Positions 35,021 through 44,547 are shown, numbered from the stretch's first letter. The stretch is 64,000 nt of DNA from an uncultured Prevotella sp. (GCA_946415245.1 CAMKRS010000001.1:1-64000), one strand, 5' to 3'. Notes: generated by a model not told the origin, from the sequence alone. Numbers and translations: made by a program.

Positions 35021-36223
35021 ATGAATCAAGCTATCCTCGATTTCATCCGTGAGCATGCTGAGGCTGATGTGCGTCAGCTAGCCCTTCAGGGAACGAAAAA
35101 TCCTGAGGTCGATTTGACCTTTGCCTTAGACCAGATTGCAGGTCGTCAGAAAGCGAAGACCAAGCTTCCATCTTGGGCAGCTATCGATGGCATCGTCTAT
35201 CCTCCGCACCTCTCAATGGAACAATGCTCGAGCGAACAGACAGCCCAATACAAGGCAAATGTCGCCAAGGACACAAAGGGGTCAGGCACTTCTGTGTCCT
35301 TTGTTGATCTTACAGGTGGTTTTGGTGTCGATACGGCATTTATTTCGCAAGGCTTCCAACGCGCTGTCTATGTAGAGCGACAATCACAACTTTGCGCCAT
35401 TTCATCGGAAAATTTCATGCTTTTGGGACTGCGTCACATCGAAGTCGTCTGTGCTGATGGCGTCGATTATCTGCATCAACTCGACCATGCAGACTTGATA
35501 TATATTGATCCTGCCCGACGAGACGATCATGGAGGACGAACCTATGGCATTACCGATTGCACGCCCAATGTTTTGGAACTCCGCGATGAACTGTTGCAAA
35601 AGGCCGATCGCATCATGTTGAAACTCTCTCCGATGCTCGATTGGCGGAAAGCGATAGAAGATCTCGGCAACGTGAGCGAGGTGCATATCGTTTCAGTGGA
35701 TAACGAATGCAAAGAATTGCTGCTCATCTTATCGAAGGAAGAAAAGCCTTTAAAACTTTTTTGTGTAAACAACAATCAGGTGTTTGATGGTGTAACAGGG
35801 GGACGGTTCTTTTGTGACACCGCCCGCGATGTCACAAAAGAACCGTCCCCCTGTTACACGCCTCACTTTTTATTCGAACCTAATGCATCGATAATGAAAG
35901 CTGGTTGCTTTACTCTATTAGAGCAGCGCTTTGGCGTGGCTCAGCTCGACAAAAACAGCCATTTATTCGTGTCCGATATCGACATCTGCGACTTCCCTGG
36001 CCGTCGGTTCTTCATCGAAAAAACCACTTCGATGAACAAGCGTGAACTGAAAGCCGCCCTTGCAGATATCGACAGAGCCAACATCACCGTTCGTAACTTC
36101 CCCATGTCAGTAGCCGAACTCCGAAAGCGTCTGAAACTGAAAGATGGCGGTGATCTCTACCTCTTCGCCACCACCATCGCAGGTCATCAGCATCAGTTGT
36201 TTCTTTGCAGGAAAATAGAATAA
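35021..36223 (+). CDS. Class I SAM-dependent methyltransferase (THUMP-like C-terminus)
   Basis: FVDLTGGFGVDTAFIS; LIYIDPARRDDHGGRTYGI; contains an in-frame palindromic insert at 35790-35859. Confidence 0.85.
   Translation: MNQAILDFIREHAEADVRQLALQGTKNPEVDLTFALDQIAGRQKAKTKLPSWAAIDGIVYPPHLSMEQCSSEQTAQYKANVAKDTKGSGTSVSFVDLTGGFGVDTAFISQGFQRAVYVERQSQLCAISSENFMLLGLRHIEVVCADGVDYLHQLDHADLIYIDPARRDDHGGRTYGITDCTPNVLELRDELLQKADRIMLKLSPMLDWRKAIEDLGNVSEVHIVSVDNECKELLLILSKEEKPLKLFCVNNNQVFDGVTGGRFFCDTARDVTKEPSPCYTPHFLFEPNASIMKAGCFTLLEQRFGVAQLDKNSHLFVSDIDICDFPGRRFFIEKTTSMNKRELKAALADIDRANITVRNFPMSVAELRKRLKLKDGGDLYLFATTIAGHQHQLFLCRKIE
35790..35859. repeat. Perfect inverted repeat, 30-bp arms, 10-nt loop, inside a coding sequence
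   Basis: GTGTAACAGGGGGACGGTTCTTTTGTGACA-CCGCCCGCGA-TGTCACAAAAGAACCGTCCCCCTGTTACAC. Confidence 0.97.
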
Positions 36224-36302
36224 TGTGACCCTCTGCATACTTTTCACCAAAAAAGTTTGGCAGTTTGGGGAAATCTCAGTACCTTTGCAAGGTTGAATAA
36301 AT

Positions 36303-37340
36303 ATGATAGACGAGGATTTCGACATACGTGAGGAACGGTATTCGCAAGGCGAGAAAGATTTTGAGAATGCATTACGACCGCTGACCTTTAAGGATTTCAG
36401 CGGCCAGAAGAAGATTGTGGAGAATCTGGAGGTCTTTGTCGAGGCTGCCAAATACCGTGGCGAACCCCTCGACCATACACTCCTGCACGGCCCTCCCGGA
36501 CTGGGAAAGACCACGTTGTCGAACATCATCGCCAACGAACTGGGCGTAGGCTTTAAGATCACTTCTGGTCCTGTGCTCGACAAACCAGGTGATTTGGCAG
36601 GCATCCTGACCTCGTTGGAGAAGAACGATGTGCTGTTTATCGATGAGATCCATCGTTTGTCACCTGTTGTCGAAGAATACCTCTATTCAGCGATGGAGGA
36701 CTATCGCATCGACATCATGATCGATAAAGGTCCCTCGGCTCGCAGCATCCAGATCGACCTCAATCCGTTTACGCTCGTGGGTGCCACCACCCGTAGCGGT
36801 CTGCTGACGGCGCCCTTGAGGGCACGTTTCGGCATCAACATGCATTTGGAGTATTACGAGCCAGAGACACTGCAACAGATCATCGAGCGTTCGGCCAATA
36901 TCTTAGGTGTACCCATCACAGAAGACGCTGCCCTCGAGATCGCTGGTCGTAGCAGAGGAACGCCTCGTATCGCCAATGCTCTCTTGCGTCGTGTACGCGA
37001 CTTCGCCCAGGTAAAGGGCAATGGCAAGATTGACACCAAAATCACAAAGGTTGCCCTCACGGCCCTGAACATCGACCAGTACGGTCTCGATGAGATTGAC
37101 AACAAGATCCTGCTCACCATCATCGACAAGTTCAAGGGCGGTCCTGTGGGCATTACCACCATCGCCACTGCCGTTGGCGAGGATGCTGGCACTGTCGAGG
37201 AGGTCTACGAACCCTTCCTTATTATGGAGGGCTTCATTAAGCGTACCCCTCGTGGTCGTATGGTCACCGAACTGGCCTATCACCATTTCGGTCGCAATCC
37301 TTACGGTGGCAATATCATGGAGCCCAACCTCTTTGACTGA
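36303..37340 (+). CDS. ruvB: Holliday junction branch migration ATPase
   Basis: [72 protein letters not shown]. Confidence 0.97.
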   Translation: MIDEDFDIREERYSQGEKDFENALRPLTFKDFSGQKKIVENLEVFVEAAKYRGEPLDHTLLHGPPGLGKTTLSNIIANELGVGFKITSGPVLDKPGDLAGILTSLEKNDVLFIDEIHRLSPVVEEYLYSAMEDYRIDIMIDKGPSARSIQIDLNPFTLVGATTRSGLLTAPLRARFGINMHLEYYEPETLQQIIERSANILGVPITEDAALEIAGRSRGTPRIANALLRRVRDFAQVKGNGKIDTKITKVALTALNIDQYGLDEIDNKILLTIIDKFKGGPVGITTIATAVGEDAGTVEEVYEPFLIMEGFIKRTPRGRMVTELAYHHFGRNPYGGNIMEPNLFD

Positions 37341-37359
37341 ACTTAAAACCAAAAATAAA

Positions 37360-37875
37360 ATGATGAAGAAGCTATTTTTCACAGCCCTCTTGGCAGCGCT
37401 GACGCTGCAGGTCAATGCACAGGTCGAAGCACCAAAGGACGCACCGCAACTTGAGTTCGCCCTCCAACTGAAAGTGACACTTGGACAGGCTTTTTCCATC
37501 GAAAACACCCAGCACGGTCGTCGCACGGTGATTCCCATCACAGGCGGTACTTTCGAGGGACCCGGTATCAAGGGTACGATTGTCAATGGTGGTGCCGACT
37601 ATCAGCTCGCCAATGCTCAGGGCCGTACCGAACTGGAGGCCATCTACTGCATTAAGACCGACGATGGTGTCTATATCCACGTCCGCAACCGCGGTATCAT
37701 CGCCAATAGCAAGGATGCCAACGGCAACCAATCTTTCTATTTCCGCTGTGCCCCTACGTTTGAGGCCCCTGCCGATAGCAAATACGGTTGGCTGAACAAT
37801 TCCCTCTTCCTCTGTGCCCCCTCATTCTCTCAGGGTTTCAACGGCATTGTGCTCAATGTCTGGAAGGTGAAGTAA
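37360..37875 (+). CDS. DUF3237-type secreted protein
   Basis: Signal peptide; GGTFEGPGIKGTIVNGGADYQL...LEAIYCIKTDDGVYIHVRNRG. Confidence 0.88.
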   Translation: MMKKLFFTALLAALTLQVNAQVEAPKDAPQLEFALQLKVTLGQAFSIENTQHGRRTVIPITGGTFEGPGIKGTIVNGGADYQLANAQGRTELEAIYCIKTDDGVYIHVRNRGIIANSKDANGNQSFYFRCAPTFEAPADSKYGWLNNSLFLCAPSFSQGFNGIVLNVWKVK

Positions 37876-37877
37876 AG

Positions 37878-37916
37878 AAAAAAGCGACAGATTCTATTTA
37901 GAGTCTGTCGCTTTTG
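37878..37916 (+). terminator. Terminator hairpin
   Basis: AAAAGCGACAGA-loop-TCTGTCGCTTTT. Confidence 0.75.
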
Positions 37917-37933
37917 TTTAGAGAGATTTTTGA

Positions 37934-38047
37934 TTAGAAAATAACGGGCCCATGTCCCATACATGATGTGGTTGTGATGGCCGTTAGAAAAGCTGTGAGC
38001 GCGGCTACTGCTACCTTCACCACAATCTCAACAATCCGTTTTTTCAT
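37934..38047 (-). CDS. 'Smalltalk'-type 37-aa peptide
   Basis: Unlisted in the ORF track: MKKRIVEIVVKVAVAALTAFLTAITTTSCMGHGPVIF*; next to an HU-type gene on the same strand. Confidence 0.75.
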   Translation of the reverse strand: MKKRIVEIVVKVAVAALTAFLTAITTTSCMGHGPVIF

Positions 38048-38069
38048 AACTCTTCCCTATACTATTGAC

Positions 38070-38135
38070 TTCGTCCAAATCGCTCACGCTCGGCATAGCT
38101 CGAATTCATTCGGCTTTGCTCTCGCTTAATCGCGA
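38070..38135. repeat. Possible dispersed REP-like intergenic repeat
   Basis: CGTCCAAATCGCTCACGCTCGGCATAGCTCGAATTCATTCGGCTTTGCTCTCGCTTAATCG, with internal CGGCATAGCTCG / CGGCTTTGCTCT. Confidence 0.4.
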
Positions 38136-38173
38136 TTTTCACTATTCACTGTTCACAATTCACTCGCAAAGCG

Positions 38174-39100
38174 TTAGTCCTTATCGAGGCCTTCGCCTCC
38201 ATCGCCACCGTCACCGCTGACACCCGTGCTGATTACGAGAGCAGAAGCCTGTCCGGGCATAGCGAAGCTACCGGTATAGACACCGTTGTCCTCAGTCAGC
38301 TCGAGGGGCGAGCTATTGATGGATGCCGTAGGCACCTGACCCTCAGCAGGCGTGATGCTGATCTCCACCTCATCGTCCTCATTCAGGGTTGCGCCGGAAG
38401 TCACAGCGTTACCATCATGAGTGACGGTTGCACTACCACTACCGCCCGTTACGATCTGCAGCGCATAGCCCTGAGGCTGATTCTGATTGCCCTGCTGGCC
38501 CTGCGAGCCGCTGTTGTCACCGCCGCTCTGGGTGCCGCCATTCTGCGAGCTACCGCCGTTCTGACTACTACCGTTGTTATCACCGGAGCCTCCCGAAGGA
38601 GATCCACCGCTGTTACCACCCATGGCAGCAGCTTTCACAGCTGCGATTTCGGCAGCTGCCTTGTCGGTCCAACCCAGCTTACCATCCTTGTTCAGTTCCT
38701 CGCGGGTGTACTCACCTGTGGCCTGTGCCAACAGTTTCAAACTCTGTACGGCAGGACCAGTCTTGTCGGTCTTGGCGAGAGTGCCAATGCTTGCGGAGAT
38801 GGTTTTGTCGGTAGCAGGATCATAGAGTTCCTTGCATCCGTTGCCCATCACGCTCACCTTAAAGATGGCCAGGTTATCCACCTTCACGGTGTTACCATTA
38901 AGAGTCTGTTCACGCACGCATTTCACGAAGTCTCGCAGGATACCTTCGATGGTACCTTCGGAGAACGGGGTGTTGTGCTCAGCCATGTGCACCGCCATGT
39001 CGTGGATGTTCATCGTCTGCTTGTAGCTGACGCGAGGGTAGTACTTACCATACGCATCGTTCTTGTTGTTGTTGTTTTGGGAAAGATAAAGCTCAATCAT
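38174..39100 (-). CDS. HU-family DNA-binding protein with low-complexity linker and C-terminal extension
   Basis: MNIHDMAVHMAEHNTPFSEGTIEGILRDFVKCVREQTLNGNTVKVDNLAIF; G/S/N/Q-rich linker. Confidence 0.88.
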   Translation of the reverse strand: MIELYLSQNNNNKNDAYGKYYPRVSYKQTMNIHDMAVHMAEHNTPFSEGTIEGILRDFVKCVREQTLNGNTVKVDNLAIFKVSVMGNGCKELYDPATDKTISASIGTLAKTDKTGPAVQSLKLLAQATGEYTREELNKDGKLGWTDKAAAEIAAVKAAAMGGNSGGSPSGGSGDNNGSSQNGGSSQNGGTQSGGDNSGSQGQQGNQNQPQGYALQIVTGGSGSATVTHDGNAVTSGATLNEDDEVEISITPAEGQVPTASINSSPLELTEDNGVYTGSFAMPGQASALVISTGVSGDGGDGGEGLDKD

Positions 39101-39396
39101 AATAGATTTGTTTTGAAGTTGATAATTCTGTGATTTGTCTCTGTACCCTTGGGACATCCAGCCTGCGCACTGCCTTCTGTCTCTCGATTGCGGTTGCAAA
39201 AGTACAGCTTTTTCCAATACAATCCCCGAAAAAGCCCATCCCCGACAAATCCTAAAAACGCAAGCTGCTATCAATCAGCAACTTATGATCCTATCGACAA
39301 CAGACATTAAGTGTATACATTTGGTATATTTAAGGATTAAAATGAATGAAAAAGCTTTTTTTCAACTCAGAAAAACTATATTTTTACTTAAATTAC

Positions 39397-39426
39397 ATTG
39401 TAATTACAATTTATTTTGTATATTTG
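39397..39426 (+). promoter_or_regulatory. Probable dcm-operon promoter with palindromic operator
   Basis: Perfect 14-bp palindrome ATTGTAATTACAAT (39397-39410), then -7-like TATATTTG (39419-39426). Confidence 0.5.
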
Positions 39427-39459
39427 TGGCGAAATTAGAATCAAGTGGATGAAATGTAA

Positions 39460-39595
39460 ATAAATGAATCGTTTAGAAGGTAGTTATAGCAGAGAAGGGG
39501 ATGACCAACAAACAATAGTCGGAAATCCTTGATAAAGATTCTGCCGTTATATCCATGTAGGTGACCAATGCTGCCCGAGCAAATGATTCATTCAT
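39460..39595 (+). ncRNA. Candidate structured 5' leader of the dcm operon
   Basis: Closing stem ATAAATGAATCGTTT (39460-39474) / AAATGATTCATTCAT (39581-39595): 13 Watson-Crick, 1 GU, 1 mismatch; interior hairpin around 39520-39547. Confidence 0.35.
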
Positions 39596-39676
39596 ATAGT
39601 AAGAAAATTAGATGTAATGGTAGAAAACCTACTTTGGACAGAGAACGAAAATATAAGCAAATATAGATATCAGTGT

Positions 39677-40903
39677 ATGAACGGATCTTATACGATCATC
39701 GATTTGTTCGCAGGAGCAGGGGGCTTGTCTGAAGGTTTCGTGCAGGCGGGTTTTGTCCCTATTGCTCACGTAGAAATGGATAAAGACGCATGCAACACAC
39801 TGAGAACTCGATGCTGTTATCATTATTTGCGAGCTAATAACCAGTTAAATATCTATAATAAATATTTGAAAGGAGAGATTACACGTGAGGCCCTTTATAC
39901 AAGCGTCCCTGCCGAGGTGACGAAAGCGGTTATTAATGTAGAGATTTCAGACACGACGATAAATGAAACATTTGACAAGATAAAGTTCCTTGCCAAAGGA
40001 CGAGATATAGACATGATCATTGGCGGCCCCCCTTGTCAGGCGTATTCTCTGTTGGGAAGACATAGAAAAACAATGGAAGATGATCCTCGAACCTTGCTAT
40101 ATCTCCAGTATGGCAAGTTTCTGAAAGAATTTACGCCAAAAGGATTCGTCTTTGAGAACGTTCCTGGATTGCTGAGTGCCAAAAAAGGAGAGCATTTCCA
40201 GAATTTGCAAACCTATTTCGACGATTTAGGATATAAAGTACATTTTAAGATGCTTAATGCATCTGATTATGGGGTGTTACAGGAAAGGCGCCGTATTATC
40301 ATTATTGGCTGGCAGAAAAATAAAGACATGGGCTTTCCGGAGATAGAGAAAGTTCCTACAAATGCGGTCATTAATGATATATTAGGAGACCTGCCACGAT
40401 TGAAGGCAGGTGAAATAGAGAAAGTGTCTTCCTACAAGAAAGCAAACAATTCATATTTGCGCGAAAGTGGAATTCGGGCAGATGGTGGGAAGTTTGTTAC
40501 ACAAAATATTACTCGTCCCGTTAATGCTAATGATGCGTCAATATATGCCTATGCAATTAAATTGTGGGATAGTAAGCAAGTGCGTGTCAAATATACAGAT
40601 CTGCCTATAGAACTTCGTACTCAAAAGAATGAAGACTCGTTTTTGGACAGGTTTAAGGTTGTGAACGGAAAAGGGAAGGCCCATACTGTTGTTGCTCATT
40701 TAGCAAAAGATGGACACTATTATATACATCCATCCTTGGATGTTTGTCGTTCTATCTCGGTAAGAGAGGCTGCTCGTATGCAGTCTTTCCCTGATAATTT
40801 CTACTTTGAAGGAAGTCGTTCTGCTATGTATAAACAGATAGGTAATGCAGTACCACCATTAATGGCTAAGTCTATTGCAAAATCTATAAGAATATTATTA
40901 TGA
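39677..40903 (+). CDS. dcm: DNA (cytosine-5-)-methyltransferase
   Basis: DLFAGAGGLSEGFVQAGF, GGPPCQAYSLLGRHR, FVFENVPGLLS, QERRRIIIIGW, QIGNAVPPLMAKSIA. Confidence 0.95.
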   Translation: MNGSYTIIDLFAGAGGLSEGFVQAGFVPIAHVEMDKDACNTLRTRCCYHYLRANNQLNIYNKYLKGEITREALYTSVPAEVTKAVINVEISDTTINETFDKIKFLAKGRDIDMIIGGPPCQAYSLLGRHRKTMEDDPRTLLYLQYGKFLKEFTPKGFVFENVPGLLSAKKGEHFQNLQTYFDDLGYKVHFKMLNASDYGVLQERRRIIIIGWQKNKDMGFPEIEKVPTNAVINDILGDLPRLKAGEIEKVSSYKKANNSYLRESGIRADGGKFVTQNITRPVNANDASIYAYAIKLWDSKQVRVKYTDLPIELRTQKNEDSFLDRFKVVNGKGKAHTVVAHLAKDGHYYIHPSLDVCRSISVREAARMQSFPDNFYFEGSRSAMYKQIGNAVPPLMAKSIAKSIRILL

Positions 40904-43059
40904 AAATAGAGAAGTACCAAATAAAAGCAACAAGTAACATTCTGAATCTGTTGGGTGATGAACTGATAGGTAGTGATATCTTGGCTATTTTTGAGTTGGT
41001 CAAGAATTCATATGATGCTGATGCAGATGAAGTGATTATATCATTTGAAGATTTGAATACTCTAAATCAAAGAATAGTGATAGAAGATGATGGTTGTGGT
41101 ATGACCTCTGAGATAATTCATAATGTATGGCTTACAATAGGTACAAATTATAAAAAGAAAGAAGCAAAAATTAGTAAAAAATACAATCGCTTCTCTTTGG
41201 GTAATAAAGGGGTCGGAAGATTGGCTGTACACAGATTAGCAGACTCTCTTTTTTTAGAAACAAAAACCGATGGTGATGATGATGGAGTAAGTTTAGAGAT
41301 TAACTGGAAGAATTTGGTTTCATCTGGTGATTTTATAGATGACCTTTTTGTGGAAGTAAAAAAGGGAATCGAAAAACCATTTAAAAAAGATCATGGTACA
41401 AGAATAACTCTTAAAGGTCTGAAGAATAAACAATGGACAAAAATGCAGCTCCGTGATTTGGTGAGAAAAATAGATAATTTTAAGAATCCTATACACCCAC
41501 TTAATAATTTTAATGTTATAATTCAATGTGATGAGGATAAAAAACATTGGATTGAAGATATAAAAACGGGTATAGACATATTATCAGATAGCTTATATTG
41601 TTTTAGGTTTTCTTTATCTCCGTCTTTGGATGACCCATCTATAGTACAGAGTCCATTTGCAAAATTCGAATGGGATTATTTATTTCGTCCTCATTCTTTC
41701 TGCAATCTATCTGATGTATCAAAAGGGAATGGCCCTGATATTTGTTTGCCAATAAATCCCAAGATTTTTGGCGATGAGAAGAATAGGGAGAAGTATCATT
41801 TACGTAATGATGATTTGAATGGCATTGGAAAGATAACAGGTCAGTTTTATGTTTTCAACCAGAGTAAAAAGTTGTTGGATAAGATATATGGGGTAGGACG
41901 ATCTGGAGCTATTAAAGAATATATTAAAGAAAATTGTGGTGTAAAAGTATATCGTGATAATATCCGAGTATATAATTATGGTGAACCTTCAGATGATTGG
42001 CTAGGGCTAGAACTTGCCAAAGTGCAAAGGATTGGTGATCATTTTAGCAAAAAAGTTACGATTGGTGCTGTATGCTTGAATTTATCTGAAAGTGAAGAAT
42101 CTCTTATTGAAAAAACAAACAGAGAAGGCTTTTTGGAAAATGATACATACTGGAGATATAGGGAAATTATTAGGGCTGTTTTTTCTTTTTTTGAACGGAC
42201 AGCAGATGCAGATAAACAGGATATTGAAGCAGCTTTAGCTGACACGACTATAAACAAACGTGTAGGATTGGCTGATACTATTAAAGATTTAGAAAAGAAA
42301 CTAGAGGAAAAAAAATTAAAAGAAGAATTTAACCCACTGATTAGGAAAGTAGAACGGGATTATAATGAGATGCGGGACGTTATGCTTAATTCTGGTATGA
42401 CAGGATTAAACCTAGCACTTATGTTTCACGAAATAGAGCGTGAAATGAAATATATAAGCTCAGATTTAGATTCACAATCTATTGATGTGATATCTTTGAA
42501 ATCACGAATAAATAATCTTAATCTATTGTTAGAGAATTTTGCACCAATTTTAAAACAAAAGACAAAAAACACGTTATTGGCTTCTGCACTAGTTAATAGG
42601 GCTGTTCAGATTAGTAAGAACAGGTTTTGCTATCATAAAATTATTTTCTCCTCTCCTCTTCTTTCAAAAGAATCACCAGATTTTAAGATAACGGGGCCTG
42701 GCAATCTGCTTTTAAGTTCGTTGTCCAACATTATTGACAATGCAATATATTGGGTTTCTGCCCAACATGAATTAGTGGGAGATAATCATAAGTCTGCTAT
42801 ATATATAGGTACTGACCTGTCTTCTTTCGATGGGCCTGCTATTATTATAGCAGATACAGGTAAGGGATTCCAATTAGATCCAGATTTGATGATACAGCCT
42901 TTTAAGACAACGAAAGAAGGTGGAATGGGCCTCGGGCTATATTTTGTTAATTTAGTAATGGAATCTATAGGAGGAAAAATAATATTCCCCGATAATAAAG
43001 AATTGGATATTCCACAAGTATATGATGGGGCTTGTATAGTTCTTGTTTTTCCTAAATAA
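40900..43059 (+). CDS. Dual-GHKL protein: N-terminal MORC/MutL-like ATPase plus C-terminal histidine-kinase-like module
   Basis: N-term: AIFELVKNSYDADADEV, IEDDGCGMT, NKGVGRLA. C-term: MFHEIEREM, NIIDNAIYW, IADTGKGF, PFKTTKEGGMGLGLYFV. Confidence 0.8.
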   Translation: MKIEKYQIKATSNILNLLGDELIGSDILAIFELVKNSYDADADEVIISFEDLNTLNQRIVIEDDGCGMTSEIIHNVWLTIGTNYKKKEAKISKKYNRFSLGNKGVGRLAVHRLADSLFLETKTDGDDDGVSLEINWKNLVSSGDFIDDLFVEVKKGIEKPFKKDHGTRITLKGLKNKQWTKMQLRDLVRKIDNFKNPIHPLNNFNVIIQCDEDKKHWIEDIKTGIDILSDSLYCFRFSLSPSLDDPSIVQSPFAKFEWDYLFRPHSFCNLSDVSKGNGPDICLPINPKIFGDEKNREKYHLRNDDLNGIGKITGQFYVFNQSKKLLDKIYGVGRSGAIKEYIKENCGVKVYRDNIRVYNYGEPSDDWLGLELAKVQRIGDHFSKKVTIGAVCLNLSESEESLIEKTNREGFLENDTYWRYREIIRAVFSFFERTADADKQDIEAALADTTINKRVGLADTIKDLEKKLEEKKLKEEFNPLIRKVERDYNEMRDVMLNSGMTGLNLALMFHEIEREMKYISSDLDSQSIDVISLKSRINNLNLLLENFAPILKQKTKNTLLASALVNRAVQISKNRFCYHKIIFSSPLLSKESPDFKITGPGNLLLSSLSNIIDNAIYWVSAQHELVGDNHKSAIYIGTDLSSFDGPAIIIADTGKGFQLDPDLMIQPFKTTKEGGMGLGLYFVNLVMESIGGKIIFPDNKELDIPQVYDGACIVLVFPK

Positions 43060-43062
43060 AAA

Positions 43063-44331
43063 ATGAATATGTTTACAGAATCAAATAGAATAATTGTTGT
43101 AGATAACTCACAAGATGATTTGAATAAAATCGCGCATGAATTTAATCTTAAAGGTATAGGGTGTAGGACCATATTATATGATGGAGTATCCTTTCCAGAT
43201 GAACCTTTTAAGGATGTGCGACTGGCTTTCTTTGATGTCAATCTCGGGCAGGCTTTTTCTGACAATGATAAATATGCCATTTTGGAAAATGCAATAGAAT
43301 CATATATTTCTGTTGATAATGGTCCTTTTGTCCTGATTTTCTGGACAAATAATATTTTGTGGAAAGATGGCTTTGTAAATTATGTGAATAGAGATTCAGA
43401 AAACGAAAACATTGTAAGAGATAAAATTAAACCATATTACATATCCGTAATCGATAAGACCTCTATTTCGGAAAGGAATCCATTGGAGAAAATGCTTAGG
43501 GAACAATTGGGAAATCAGTTGGTGGAATTATGTATGATTTTTGATGACCAACTAAAAGTGACATCAGAAAAAACCTTTTCCACATTGCTTTCGATGGTTC
43601 CTATTGGGGACGAATGGGGACGGCCAAATTTGTTCGAAACTGAGTTAAAAAAAGTATTTTCAATGATTGCGATATCATCATGGGGAATACAAAATGCAAA
43701 AGAAAATCCAGATGGTGCAATAAATGATGCAATTCTTCCTGTGGTAGCCCATTCTTTACCTCAATACAGAATTTGGAGAAATTTTTTGAATGCATATATT
43801 GCATCATTAAATGGATGTAAGGATATTCAACTTATTGACGAATCAATTCCTTTGAGATTGAATAATTTTTTTCTAATAGATGAGAATGCTATAAATACAA
43901 AATCTAGGGGCGTTGTTGTTAAATTGAAATCAGACCATTTCGAACAGTATTTTGGCGTTGATTTCCAAACTTGGAAAAAAAGTGAATTTGGAGAAAGCTC
44001 CAATATACAGGATGCATTTCCAATAGCAGTAGAAATAAGTGCTGCATGTGATTTTTGTCAACAAAAGAAGAGAACTTATAAATATCTTATGGGAATAGCA
44101 TGCGACAAGAAAATTAACAATAGCCAAAAGAAGGAGAATATTTTAATCATAAAACCTGTAATTTATGATAAGAATCCTATATTTGTTGCATTTGATTTTA
44201 ATTATATTTTTGTGGATTATATTCCTTCTATAATAGAAACTATTTTGTTCGGTTATAAAAAGGAAATGGTAGATATGATTGGAAATCAATATGCCAATCA
44301 TATTTCGCGTATAGGTATAACTTCATTTTAA
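43063..44331 (+). CDS. Receiver (REC)-like protein with uncharacterised C-terminal region
   Basis: RIIVVDNSQDDLNKI (b1 acidic), LAFFDVNLGQ (b3 Asp), FVLIFWTNN (b4 Thr); C-terminal IAVEISAACDFCQQKKRTYKYLMGIAC. Confidence 0.65.
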   Translation: MNMFTESNRIIVVDNSQDDLNKIAHEFNLKGIGCRTILYDGVSFPDEPFKDVRLAFFDVNLGQAFSDNDKYAILENAIESYISVDNGPFVLIFWTNNILWKDGFVNYVNRDSENENIVRDKIKPYYISVIDKTSISERNPLEKMLREQLGNQLVELCMIFDDQLKVTSEKTFSTLLSMVPIGDEWGRPNLFETELKKVFSMIAISSWGIQNAKENPDGAINDAILPVVAHSLPQYRIWRNFLNAYIASLNGCKDIQLIDESIPLRLNNFFLIDENAINTKSRGVVVKLKSDHFEQYFGVDFQTWKKSEFGESSNIQDAFPIAVEISAACDFCQQKKRTYKYLMGIACDKKINNSQKKENILIIKPVIYDKNPIFVAFDFNYIFVDYIPSIIETILFGYKKEMVDMIGNQYANHISRIGITSF

Positions 44332-44395
44332 TAGATAAGGATGCATAAATTACCAAGGAATAATATCATAAATATATTTGAAGGCCTTGCTGGAT

Positions 44396-44515
44396 ATGAC
44401 GAAGCAATCTTTGGATTACGCTGTTCAGAAATACTTATCCCATGTTGCATATTTGGGATTATCTATAGTACAACCTGATATTTGGATTGAAAAGCCCCAG
44501 AAGTTGAAAGAATAA
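44396..44515 (+). CDS. Short ORF, possibly a gene remnant
   Basis: MTKQSLDYAVQKYLSHVAYLGLSIVQPDIWIEKPQKLKE*; overlaps a second short ORF in another frame. Confidence 0.3.
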   Translation: MTKQSLDYAVQKYLSHVAYLGLSIVQPDIWIEKPQKLKE

Positions 44516-44547
44516 ATATAATAATAACATCAAAAAATAGAAGTGTT

